A DNA stretch of 7,480 bases from Anaerolineales bacterium (GTDB lineage: Bacteria; Chloroflexota; Anaerolineae; UBA7937): the NCBI GenBank assembly GCA_030593425.1, contig JAUVHF010000073.1, positions 1 to 7,480 of the forward strand, written 5' to 3'. A program made the translations under genes and the position numbers. Numbering within the stretch: the stretch's first letter is position 1; each line of letters opens with the position of its first letter. The notes below the pieces were generated by a model. It was not told where the DNA came from, made no database searches, and saw nothing but the letters and a program-made list of their open reading frames with translations. This document shows positions 1 to 5,563 of the stretch, in pieces.

Positions 1-2
1 AT

Positions 3-98
3 ATCATCGTCCGGGCCCAGGACCCCTACCCCCTCTTAGAGGATATGCCCCTCCCCCGAGGCTGGCGGGTGGACGTGGACCCGGCGAGCGTGCTCTAA
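3..98 (+). CDS. 3' end of an unidentified protein gene (partial)
   Basis: An open frame enters from the left edge and ends at TAA (96-98), giving the last 31 residues of a protein that ends in WRVDVDPASVL. High GC at third codon positions and the lack of internal stops support real coding, but the piece is short. The ending, alternating hydrophobic and charged residues with a VDVDP-type turn, would suit the last beta strands of a small C-terminal domain. I do not recognise the family and do not assign one. No T-rich terminator hairpin follows the stop, so transcription may continue into the region downstream. Confidence 0.45.
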   Translation: MIVRAQDPYPLLEDMPLPRGWRVDVDPASVL

Positions 99-151
99 GC
101 AAATGTAGGGCAGGTTTCCATAGCTGTCTACTTGTCTAAGCGTAGCGTTGA

Positions 152-249
152 GCTTGAGCCCGACGAAACCCCCGGTTGCCCTAAAGGGTAAGAGCTAGCC
201 TAGCCCGCTAAGCAACCGGATTCGAGCCTTTAGGCGGCCCGGCTGAAGC
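152..249. other. Nested inverted-repeat element; candidate structured RNA or small palindromic repeat
   Basis: Two stems are nested. The outer stem is GCTTGAGCC (152-160) with GGCTGAAGC (241-249), pairing 8 of 9 with one G-G mismatch. The inner stem is CCGGTTGC (172-179) with GCAACCGG (212-219), 8 of 8. Inside the inner stem GCTA-gcc-TAGC (194-204) can form a small hairpin, and between the two 3' arms GCC-TTTA-GGC (226-235) can form another. The result is a closed, branched structure of about 98 bases. I could not match it to tRNA, tmRNA, RNase P RNA, SRP RNA or a riboswitch I know, and either strand could be the transcribed one. No promoter is obvious just before it on the + strand. A short interspersed palindromic repeat would look similar. 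Confidence 0.35.
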
Positions 250-318
250 CTCCATTCCCTACCTCCCACCTCTCCCCTTTCCCGCTCTTCGCTTACCTCC
301 GTGTCATTCGCGCTGTCC

Positions 319-347
319 TTGACAATCTAGAACATCTGTGCTATCAT
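319..347 (+). promoter_or_regulatory. Near-consensus sigma-70-type promoter
   Basis: TTGACA (319-324) and TATCAT (342-347) are separated by exactly 17 bases, a perfect -35 box and a 5/6 match in the -10 box. Transcription would begin near 353-355 and run through a leader of roughly 155 bases, including the hairpin at 413-439, into the Mut7-C gene at 509. It could instead drive a short RNA that ends before 509. Confidence 0.6.
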
Positions 348-412
348 CTTTCCATTGGGATTTGGTCATTTGTCATTCGACCCAGGTGGTTGTTTCCCAT
401 TTTATATTTATC

Positions 413-439
413 TACCTCCCCTGCGCGTAGAGGGGGGTA
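413..439 (+). promoter_or_regulatory. Hairpin in the leader upstream of the Mut7-C gene
   Basis: TACCTCCC (413-420) pairs with GGGGGGTA (432-439) over eight positions, one a T-G wobble, around an 11-base loop. No T-run follows on either strand, so it is not a classic intrinsic terminator. It lies between the two predicted promoters and could pause or attenuate transcripts from the distal one. The palindrome ATATGCATAT overlaps its end. Confidence 0.3.
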
Positions 440-474
440 TATGCATATCTCGCCTGCCAGTCACCTTGTCACCT

Positions 475-502
475 TTTGCCCGCCCCGCAAGCCTGCTATA
501 AT
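475..502 (+). promoter_or_regulatory. Extended -10 promoter giving a probable leaderless mRNA
   Basis: TATAAT (497-502) is a perfect -10 box preceded by TGC (494-496), the extended -10 signature. The -35 match is weak (TTTGCC, 475-480, 16-base spacer). The expected transcription start, 6-7 bases past the box, is 508-510, which is the ATG of the next gene at 509. There is no usable Shine-Dalgarno site, which fits leaderless translation. Confidence 0.6.
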
Positions 503-508
503 AAGGGC

Positions 509-964
509 ATGAAGTTCCTGGTGGACTCCATGCTGGGCCGGCTGGCCAAGTGGCTCCGCATCCTGGGCTATGACACCCTCTACTTCTCCTCCCTGGACGA
601 TAACGACCTGGTGCGCATCGCCCGCGCCGAAGGACGAATGGTTCTCACCCGTGACCGGGAGATGTTCAGGCGGAGGGGGATAGATTGCCTCCTCATCGAA
701 AGCGACGACTTCAGGGAGCAGCTCCGCCAACTCCTCCACGATTTGAACCTGAAACTAGATAGGTCTTTTAGCCGCTGCCCGGTCTGCAACAACCCTTTGC
801 AGAGGGTAGCCAAGGAAGCGGTCCGGGAGCGGGTCCCCCCTTATGTCTTCCAGACACAGGAGCGGTTCAGCCTCTGTCCCCAGTGCGGCAAGATCTACTG
901 GCGAGGTACCCATTGGCAGAGGATGAGGGAAAGGCTCAAGAGGCTGGAAGAGGAAGAGCCCTGA
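509..964 (+). CDS. Mut7-C (PIN-like) putative RNase with zinc ribbon
   Basis: The 151-residue protein has the Mut7-C RNase-domain layout. It opens with KFLVDSMLGRLAKWLRILGYD (acidic Asp6 after a beta strand), continues with a DxxL helix, and has a second acidic cluster at VLTRDREMFRR (about 45-55). A C-terminal zinc ribbon uses Cys90, Cys93, Cys123 and Cys126 (two CPxC-type knuckles). The acidic residues suggest a metal-dependent, PIN-like nuclease, but the substrates of bacterial single-domain members are not established, so RNase activity is inferred from the family. I chose ATG 509 because the family begins MKFLxD; an upstream GTG/TTG-type extension would add 11 unrelated residues and overlap the -10 box. 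It is likely leaderless. It is separated from the mevalonate genes by 60 bases containing another promoter, so it is probably its own unit with possible read-through. Confidence 0.88.
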   Translation: MKFLVDSMLGRLAKWLRILGYDTLYFSSLDDNDLVRIARAEGRMVLTRDREMFRRRGIDCLLIESDDFREQLRQLLHDLNLKLDRSFSRCPVCNNPLQRVAKEAVRERVPPYVFQTQERFSLCPQCGKIYWRGTHWQRMRERLKRLEEEEP

Positions 965-984
965 TATAGTGGTCTGAGGGCCAA

Positions 985-1013
985 TTTGAAGTGCACCTCC
1001 CTTGTGATATACT
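985..1013 (+). promoter_or_regulatory. Promoter of the mevalonate operon
   Basis: TTTGAA (985-990) and TATACT (1008-1013) lie 17 bases apart, with TGA at 1005-1007 making an extended -10. The start would fall near 1019-1021, leaving a leader of only about 4-6 bases before ATG 1025, so the kinase gene is leaderless or nearly so. This is the only clear promoter before the run mvk-cupin-decarboxylase-IPK. Confidence 0.55.
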
Positions 1014-1024
1014 AGATTTTGGAG

Positions 1025-1960
1025 ATGGCTGTGGCCTTCGCGCCGGGTAAGGTGATCCTTTTCGGTGAACACGCCGTGGTCTATGGCCGACCGGCCATAG
1101 CGGTACCCGTGACCCAGGTAGGGGCGCGGGTGACGGTGGAAAGGGGCGTAGGTGGTATCTTGGTCCAAGCGAAGGACCTCGGCCTCAGCCATACCATGGG
1201 AGAACTGCCAGTTGATGAGGCTCTGGAGCCGGTCGTCTCTCTGGTAGAGAGTGCCCTAGAGTACCTAGGGGTTCGCCTTCCGCCTCCCCTGGTCATCACC
1301 ATCACTTCCACCATCGCCATGGCCCGCGGGCTGGGGAGTGGGGCGGCGGTCTCTACCGCCTTGGTTCGAGGGTTAGGCGAGCATTTCGGTCGAGAATTGA
1401 GCCCTGAGGAGGTTTCCGCTCTGGTGTATGAGGCGGAAAAGTTCCACCATGGCACCCCCAGCGGCATCGATAATACGGTGATCTCCTACGGGCATCCCAT
1501 CTACTTTGTAAGGGGCGAGCCCCCTCAGACCTTCAAGGTAGGGAAACCTTTCCTCTTAGCCATCGGCGATTCGGGGGTAAAAAGCCCTACCAAGGTGGTG
1601 GTAGAGGAGGTGCGCCGCCGATGGGAGAAGGAGCCTTCCAGATATGAACCCCTTTTCGACCAGATAGGCCAAGTCGTGGAGAGAGCGAAGGAAGAGATGG
1701 AAGGGGGCAACCTGGAAGGCTTGGGGTCGCTGATGGACGAAAACCAGGCTCTTCTTCGGGACCTAGGGGTTTCCTCTCCTCAACTGGATGACTTGGTGAA
1801 AGTAGCGAGGGAGGCCGGTGCTCTGGGGGCCAAACTCTCGGGAGCAGGACGAGGGGGAAGCGTCATCGCCTTGATCGAGGAGAGAACCCGAGAGGCGGTA
1901 ACGACCGCTTTGGAGCGAGGTGGTGTCCAGGGGGTGATCACGACCGAGGTCTCATCATGA
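1025..1960 (+). CDS. mvk: Mevalonate kinase (GHMP kinase family)
   Basis: Phosphorylates mevalonate to mevalonate 5-phosphate using ATP, in the cytoplasm. All GHMP-kinase landmarks are present in the 311-residue protein: the N-terminal APGKVILFGEHAVVYGRPAI block (residues 6-25), the ATP loop GLGSGAA (102-108), the YEAEKFHHGTPSGID segment with the likely catalytic Asp149, and the C-terminal glycine loop LSGAGRGG (271-278). Its length is close to the compact archaeal/bacterial enzymes (about 310-330). ATG 1025 is preferred; a TTG two codons earlier (1019) coincides with the predicted transcription start and would add only two residues. No Shine-Dalgarno site has proper spacing. Its stop overlaps the cupin start by four bases (ATGA), indicating translational coupling. 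A phosphomevalonate kinase is less likely, since the HGTPSGIDN motif is typical of mevalonate kinases. Confidence 0.93.
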   Translation: MAVAFAPGKVILFGEHAVVYGRPAIAVPVTQVGARVTVERGVGGILVQAKDLGLSHTMGELPVDEALEPVVSLVESALEYLGVRLPPPLVITITSTIAMARGLGSGAAVSTALVRGLGEHFGRELSPEEVSALVYEAEKFHHGTPSGIDNTVISYGHPIYFVRGEPPQTFKVGKPFLLAIGDSGVKSPTKVVVEEVRRRWEKEPSRYEPLFDQIGQVVERAKEEMEGGNLEGLGSLMDENQALLRDLGVSSPQLDDLVKVAREAGALGAKLSGAGRGGSVIALIEERTREAVTTALERGGVQGVITTEVSS

Positions 1961-2625
1961 TCCAGAGGGTGGACCTAACCGCCGTGGCCAAGAAACTGAC
2001 GGAGCCATATATGCTCGTGGAGTTAGCCCAGGTGGAGGAGTTCACAGCCCGGCTCTTCATCTGTCAGGGAGGTATAGCCTGGCATAAGCATATCGACGAG
2101 GACGAACTCTTCTTCGTCTACGAGGGGGAGATCTCGTTAGAGAGCGAATGGGGCAGTCACACCCTCCGGACTGGAGAGTTGGCCGTAGTGCCCAAGGGGG
2201 TGACCCATCGCTCGACCTCTTCTATTCGCTCCGTGGTCCTCCTTTTCGAGCGGAGGCTCTTCTCCGATCGGCAAGACGGCAAAAGGAGGCTCTTCGTCCT
2301 CCCAGGCCAGGATACACTGAATAAAGTGAGCGTTAAGGAAGCGGCGGAAGGTTTGGCTCCCTTTTCACCCCTGGATCTGGCCTCAGTAGACGGTTTCGTG
2401 GCCCAGGCAGTGGTCTACCAAGGGAGATCGAATTGGGAACGGAACCCCCAAACCCTCCTTCTCTTCCTTCAGGAAGGAGAGGTGGAGTTGGAGACCGACG
2501 AGGGGCGGACGAAGATCACGTGTGGAGAGATAGCCAGGATGCCCAAGGATCTGTCTCATAGATTACTGGCTGAGGAACGCGCGGTGGCTCTGCTTCTTTT
2601 GCGCAAGCCCCGGACTGTTGAGTGA
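1957..2625 (+). CDS. Two-domain cupin protein of unknown function in the mevalonate operon
   Basis: The 222-residue protein contains two cupin halves. The first (about 20-100) has the metal-site motifs: His43, His45 and Glu50 in WHKHIDEDELFFVYEGE, and His84 in PKGVTHR. It can probably bind a divalent metal and resembles small single-domain cupins of unknown function. The second (about 147-216) keeps the fold pattern (FLQEGEVEL, GEIARMPKDLSHR with His201) but has lost the HxH pair, which reads WERN. So it is probably structural or ligand-binding only. There is no signal peptide or membrane segment. Its ATG overlaps the mvk stop (ATGA), with GAGGT six bases upstream, and its own stop overlaps the next gene. 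Such tight coupling suggests a role linked to mevalonate metabolism, but none of the recognised steps needs it. It could be a sensor, a metal-dependent isomerase-like enzyme or a protein partner; I assign no reaction. Confidence 0.85.
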   Translation: MIQRVDLTAVAKKLTEPYMLVELAQVEEFTARLFICQGGIAWHKHIDEDELFFVYEGEISLESEWGSHTLRTGELAVVPKGVTHRSTSSIRSVVLLFERRLFSDRQDGKRRLFVLPGQDTLNKVSVKEAAEGLAPFSPLDLASVDGFVAQAVVYQGRSNWERNPQTLLLFLQEGEVELETDEGRTKITCGEIARMPKDLSHRLLAEERAVALLLLRKPRTVE

Positions 2626-3611
2626 GGGTGATGAAGGGAAGCGCGGTCGCCAGGGCGAACATCGCCTTCATCAAATATTGGGGAAACTTAAACGACGATT
2701 TGCGGCTGGCGATGAACGGCAGCATATCCATGACCCTTGATATGCTACGCACGGTGACCACTGTGGAGCTCTCTCCGGCTCTGGCGGAAGACGAGATCGA
2801 GGTTGATGGGGTGGAGCCATTTCCGGGTGCCAAGGCCCGGATCGTCGCCCATCTCGACCGCCTGCGTACCTTAGCGGGGAAGCCTCTCAAAGCCCGGGTG
2901 GCCTCAGTCAACGATTTTCCCACCGGGGTGGGCCTCGCCTCTTCAGCCTCTGGCTTCGCCGCCCTCACTTTAGCCGCTGCTGCGGCTTTTGAGATGGGGT
3001 TAGAGGATAGGGAACTTTCTGCCTTGGCGCGCCTGGGCTCAGGTTCAGCAACCCGCTCCATATGGGGAGGGTATGTGGAGTGGGTGGCAGGGACCGAACA
3101 TGAGGAATCCTTCGCTTCACAAATGGCCCCTCCGGAGCATTGGGAGATCTGCGATTGCATCGCCTTGGTCTCCACGGAGACCAAGGCGGTAGCCTCTTCC
3201 GAGGGCCACAAGTTGGCCAAGAGTAGCCCCCTATATTCGGCTAGGCTCTCCCAGGTGAAGGAGGACCTAGACCGGGTGAGGGAAGCCATTCTGAGTCGCG
3301 ATTTCGAGAGTCTGGGTTCCGTGGCCGAGAGGGAGGCCCTCTCCTTGCACGCCATCATGATGACCTCACAGCCTAGCCTTCTCTACTGGACACCAGCCAC
3401 GGTGAGGGTCATCAAAGAGGTTCGCAATTGGAGGGAGGAGGGACGTTCTGTCTACTTCACCATCGACGCGGGCCCCAATCTCCATCTCTTGACTTTGCCC
3501 TCCGGCGTGGAAGAGATAGAAAGGGCGCTGGGGAAGGTGGAAGGGGTAAAGCAGGTCATAGTATGTCGGCCCGGCCAGGGGGCTGGACTCATCGAGGAGC
3601 ACCTCTTCTAG
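2622..3611 (+). CDS. Mevalonate 5-phosphate / diphosphomevalonate decarboxylase
   Basis: A GHMP-fold decarboxylase of 329 residues that uses ATP to remove CO2 and water from a phosphorylated mevalonate. Family marks are clear: ANIAFIKYWG (12-21), NGSISMTLD (32-40), the phosphate loop DFPTGVGLASSASGFAAL (98-115), the ARLGSGSATRSIWGG segment (136-150) and TIDAGPN (280-286) with the likely catalytic Asp282. The usual Lys after YWG is Asn22 here. By homology alone it could act on mevalonate 5-diphosphate. With IPK directly downstream and no phosphomevalonate kinase in view, acting on mevalonate 5-phosphate to give isopentenyl phosphate is more likely, as shown for the Roseiflexus and Haloferax enzymes. 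The GTG at 2622 overlaps the cupin stop (GTGA). ATG 2631, three codons on, is an equally acceptable start, with GAGG close upstream. Existing pipelines would call it mvaD. Confidence 0.9.
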   Translation: MRVMKGSAVARANIAFIKYWGNLNDDLRLAMNGSISMTLDMLRTVTTVELSPALAEDEIEVDGVEPFPGAKARIVAHLDRLRTLAGKPLKARVASVNDFPTGVGLASSASGFAALTLAAAAAFEMGLEDRELSALARLGSGSATRSIWGGYVEWVAGTEHEESFASQMAPPEHWEICDCIALVSTETKAVASSEGHKLAKSSPLYSARLSQVKEDLDRVREAILSRDFESLGSVAEREALSLHAIMMTSQPSLLYWTPATVRVIKEVRNWREEGRSVYFTIDAGPNLHLLTLPSGVEEIERALGKVEGVKQVIVCRPGQGAGLIEEHLF

Positions 3612-3621
3612 AGGAGGTATC
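3611..3621 (+). promoter_or_regulatory. Strong ribosome-binding site deciding a TTG start
   Basis: GAGGAGGT (3611-3618) begins at the last base of the decarboxylase stop codon. The core AGGAGG (3612-3617) sits four bases before TTG 3622. It is the best Shine-Dalgarno match in the mevalonate run and supports the non-ATG start of IPK. Confidence 0.7.
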
Positions 3622-4425
3622 TTGGGGGAACTCATCTTTCTGAAACTGGGTGGTTCTCTCATCACGGAGAAATCGGTGCGGGAGAGGGCTCGCAGGGAGG
3701 TGATCGAGCGGGCGGCCCGAGAGGTCAAGGAGGCGCTTGAGGAGGGGACCTTTCGACTCCTTCTGGGGCATGGCAGCGGTTCTTTCGGCCACTATCCTGC
3801 CCGGAAGTACGGTGTCCATGAAGGGTTGAAAGAGGAGTGGTGGGGGTTCGCTGAAACAGGGGCGGTTGCCGCGCGCCTCAACCGGCTGGTGACAGATATC
3901 TTCTTGGAGGCAGAAGTGCCTGTCATCTCCTTCCAGCCTTCTGCATCCGCTCGGTGCCGGGATGGGGAGTTGATCCACCTGGAGATCGAACCTATCAGGG
4001 AGGCTCTCGATCAGGGGCTCGTTCCCTTGGTCTATGGTGATGTGGCCTTCGACCAGGAGCGAGGAAGCGCCATCATATCGACGGAGGAGATATTCGCCTA
4101 CCTCTCATTACATCTTTTGCCCCAGCGGATAATCCTGGCTGGAGAGGTGGAGGGGGTCTATGCCGGCGATCCAGAGGTGGACCCCGAGGCTCGCTTGCTG
4201 GAGTGGATCTCCCCTGCTGATCTGCCCCAACTGGAGGACGTGCTGGCCGGTTCGCCTACGGTCGATGTGACAGGAGGCATGTTAAGCAAAGTGCGTATTA
4301 TGTGTCGGATTGTGGAGAGGCAGCCTTCTCTAGAAGTGCGCTTCGTCTCTGGAAAGAAGGAAGGCTTCATCAAATGGGCGCTTCTCCATCCCAAAGCGCA
4401 GGTAGGAACCGTTCTTCGGGCGTAG
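3622..4425 (+). CDS. Isopentenyl phosphate kinase (amino acid kinase family)
   Basis: Phosphorylates isopentenyl phosphate to isopentenyl diphosphate with ATP, the last step of the archaeal-type mevalonate route. The 267-residue protein shows the amino-acid-kinase layout: FLKLGGSLIT with Lys8 (6-15), LLLGHGSGSFGH with His57 (47-57; the His after GSF is the IPK hallmark that contacts the substrate phosphate), LVYGDVAFD (136-144), ISTEEIFAYL (152-161) where many archaeal enzymes have an SGD-type motif, AGEVEGVYAGDP (173-184) and DVTGGMLSKV (215-224). Acetylglutamate, glutamate and uridylate kinases lack the GSGSFGH signature, so IPK is well supported. Start TTG 3622 is set by a strong ribosome-binding site and gives MGELIFLKLGGS. 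It follows the decarboxylase by 10 bases. Confidence 0.93.
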   Translation: MGELIFLKLGGSLITEKSVRERARREVIERAAREVKEALEEGTFRLLLGHGSGSFGHYPARKYGVHEGLKEEWWGFAETGAVAARLNRLVTDIFLEAEVPVISFQPSASARCRDGELIHLEIEPIREALDQGLVPLVYGDVAFDQERGSAIISTEEIFAYLSLHLLPQRIILAGEVEGVYAGDPEVDPEARLLEWISPADLPQLEDVLAGSPTVDVTGGMLSKVRIMCRIVERQPSLEVRFVSGKKEGFIKWALLHPKAQVGTVLRA

Positions 4426-4504
4426 GGAAGATGAGGCAATTGTCGATGGCCCGAGGCATCTTTGGTCCCTTAAAAGCGCAGGCCATGGCTTGAAGAGCAT
4501 TTTA
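4426..4504 (+). other. Short gap between IPK and rtcA with small hairpin and possible 20-codon ORF
   Basis: This 79-base gap is the largest inside the 1025-6484 gene run. GATGGCC-cga-GGCATC (4445-4460) can form a hairpin with one bulged G, followed by TTTGGTCCCTT, too poor in T to be a confident terminator. An ATG at 4431 opens a 20-codon frame ending at TGA 4491-4493, eleven bases before the rtcA ATG. It may be chance or a leader peptide. I find no clear promoter, so rtcA probably depends partly on read-through. Confidence 0.3.
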
Positions 4505-5560
4505 ATGATCACCATCGATGGCTCTTACGGGGAGGGGGGAGGGCAGATACTCCGCACCTCCCTCGCTTTGGCTGTGGTCACCGGCAAGCCGTTAAAGATG
4601 GTAAATATCCGGGCAGGGAGGAAGAACCCCGGGCTGGCGGCCCAGCATTTAACCGCTGTCCTAGCCGTTGCCGGCGTATGCGACGCTCACGTGGAGGGTG
4701 CACATTTGGGATCTCAAACCCTCACCTTTGTGCCTCGATCGCCGCTCCAGGCGGGCTCTTACTTTTGGGATGTGGCCGCTGCTAGAAAGGGTGGGAGTGC
4801 GGGATCCACTAGCCTTATCCTGCAGACCGTTCTCTTGCCCCTGGCCTTGGCGAAAGGGCGGTCGCAGATAACCCTTAAAGGTGGCACTCACGTGCCTTGG
4901 AGCCCACCCTATCACTTTCTAGAGAAGGTTTATCTCCCCACCTTGGTTCGTCTGGGGGTAGAGGCCAGAGCGGATATCGAAAGGTGGGGTTGGTACCCCA
5001 TCGGACGAGGAAGCGTAATAATTCAAATCAAAGAAGCCACCTCCAGACCTCTTCTGAAACCTATCGATCTGAACGAGCGGGGTGAGTTTTTGCGCCTCTC
5101 CGGGCTCTCCGCTCTCTCTAACTTGCCTAAGCATATCGCCGAACGGCAGAGGGACCGAGCGCTGAAAGTATTGCGGAGGGAGGGCTTCGAGCCAGACATA
5201 AGAATAGAAGAGGGTAAATCTTTGGGCCGAGGTACAATGGTCTTCCTCTGGGCGGAATTCGAAAATGGAGTGGCCGGTTTCACCGCTCTGGGGGCGCTGG
5301 GGAAGCCAGCGGAGAAGGTAGCCGAGGAGGCTTGTCAGGCTTTCTTGGAATATTACCGCAGCGGGGCTACCTTAGATAAGCATCTGGCAGATCAACTCAT
5401 CCTCCCCTTGGCTTTGGCCGATGGCCACTCCACCTTTACCACTTGCCAGATCACTCAACACCTTATCACCAATATCTGGGTGGTGGAGCGGTTCATGGAT
5501 ATAGATTATCAAGTTGAGGGGTTGGAGGGAGAGAAAGGGAGGGTCTCTTGTGGGAGGTAG
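4505..5560 (+). CDS. rtcA: RNA 3'-terminal phosphate cyclase
   Basis: Converts an RNA 3'-phosphate into a 2',3'-cyclic phosphate using ATP, through a covalent enzyme-AMP intermediate. The 351-residue protein (family about 330-360) starts with the hallmark IDGSYGEGGGQILRTSLAL (4-22). It then has RAGRKNPGLAAQHL (36-49), TLKGGTHVPWSPP (123-135), GRGS (167-170), HLADQLILPLALADG (293-307) and TQHLITNIWVVERF (317-330). His319 aligns with the adenylated His309 of E. coli RtcA. EPSP synthase shares only the fold, and the RtcL/Rcl1-like paralogue lacks the nucleotidyl His, so RtcA is firm. ATG 4505 fits the family start (MxxIDGSYGEGGGQ), with a modest GAAGAG seven bases upstream; TTG 4490 would add five residues. 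Its TAG abuts the RNase Z start. No rtcB ligase or rtcR regulator is in the window. Confidence 0.95.
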   Translation: MITIDGSYGEGGGQILRTSLALAVVTGKPLKMVNIRAGRKNPGLAAQHLTAVLAVAGVCDAHVEGAHLGSQTLTFVPRSPLQAGSYFWDVAAARKGGSAGSTSLILQTVLLPLALAKGRSQITLKGGTHVPWSPPYHFLEKVYLPTLVRLGVEARADIERWGWYPIGRGSVIIQIKEATSRPLLKPIDLNERGEFLRLSGLSALSNLPKHIAERQRDRALKVLRREGFEPDIRIEEGKSLGRGTMVFLWAEFENGVAGFTALGALGKPAEKVAEEACQAFLEYYRSGATLDKHLADQLILPLALADGHSTFTTCQITQHLITNIWVVERFMDIDYQVEGLEGEKGRVSCGR

Positions 5561-5563
5561 ATG

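Larger units (their letters stand above)
99..508. other. 410-base intergenic region without a convincing gene
   Basis: No frame on either strand reads like a protein here. In order it holds: a short AT/GC-mixed stretch after the upstream stop; a nested-stem element (152-249); a polypyrimidine tract on the + strand (about 250-300, mostly C and T); a near-consensus promoter (319-347); AT-rich leader sequence (about 395-412); a hairpin (413-439) followed by the palindrome ATATGCATAT (439-448); and a second promoter abutting the next gene. It looks like a regulatory region, possibly with an RNA gene, that separates the upstream unit from the Mut7-C gene. Confidence 0.6.

Noticed and set aside
99..250. 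tRNA or tmRNA in the intergenic region (GGATTCGAGCC resembles a T-loop; the minus strand has GGTTTCGTCGGG, near a tmRNA 5' motif)
   Set aside because: No matching T-arm stem (the bases after TTCGAG do not pair with ACCGG), no anticodon arm, no CCA-type acceptor end, and no recognisable tmRNA tag frame in the right place.
1081..1467. 128-codon minus-strand frame opposite mevalonate kinase
   Set aside because: Shadow of the real gene, rich in Ser/Arg/Thr/Pro with no motif; the + strand carries all GHMP-kinase motifs.
2516..3358. 280-codon open frame on the minus strand
   Set aside because: It lies opposite the decarboxylase gene. Its translation is Ser/Arg/Ala-rich low-order sequence without domain features, as expected from the complement of a GC-rich gene.
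3622..4425. Acetylglutamate, glutamate or UMP kinase instead of IPK
   Set aside because: The GHGSGSFGH motif with its His is typical of isopentenyl phosphate kinase, and the gene sits directly after the decarboxylase.
4393..4482. 10-base direct repeat AAAGCGCAGG (4393-4402 and 4473-4482)
   Set aside because: Short, one copy is inside the IPK coding end, and no target duplication or mobile element is associated; likely chance.
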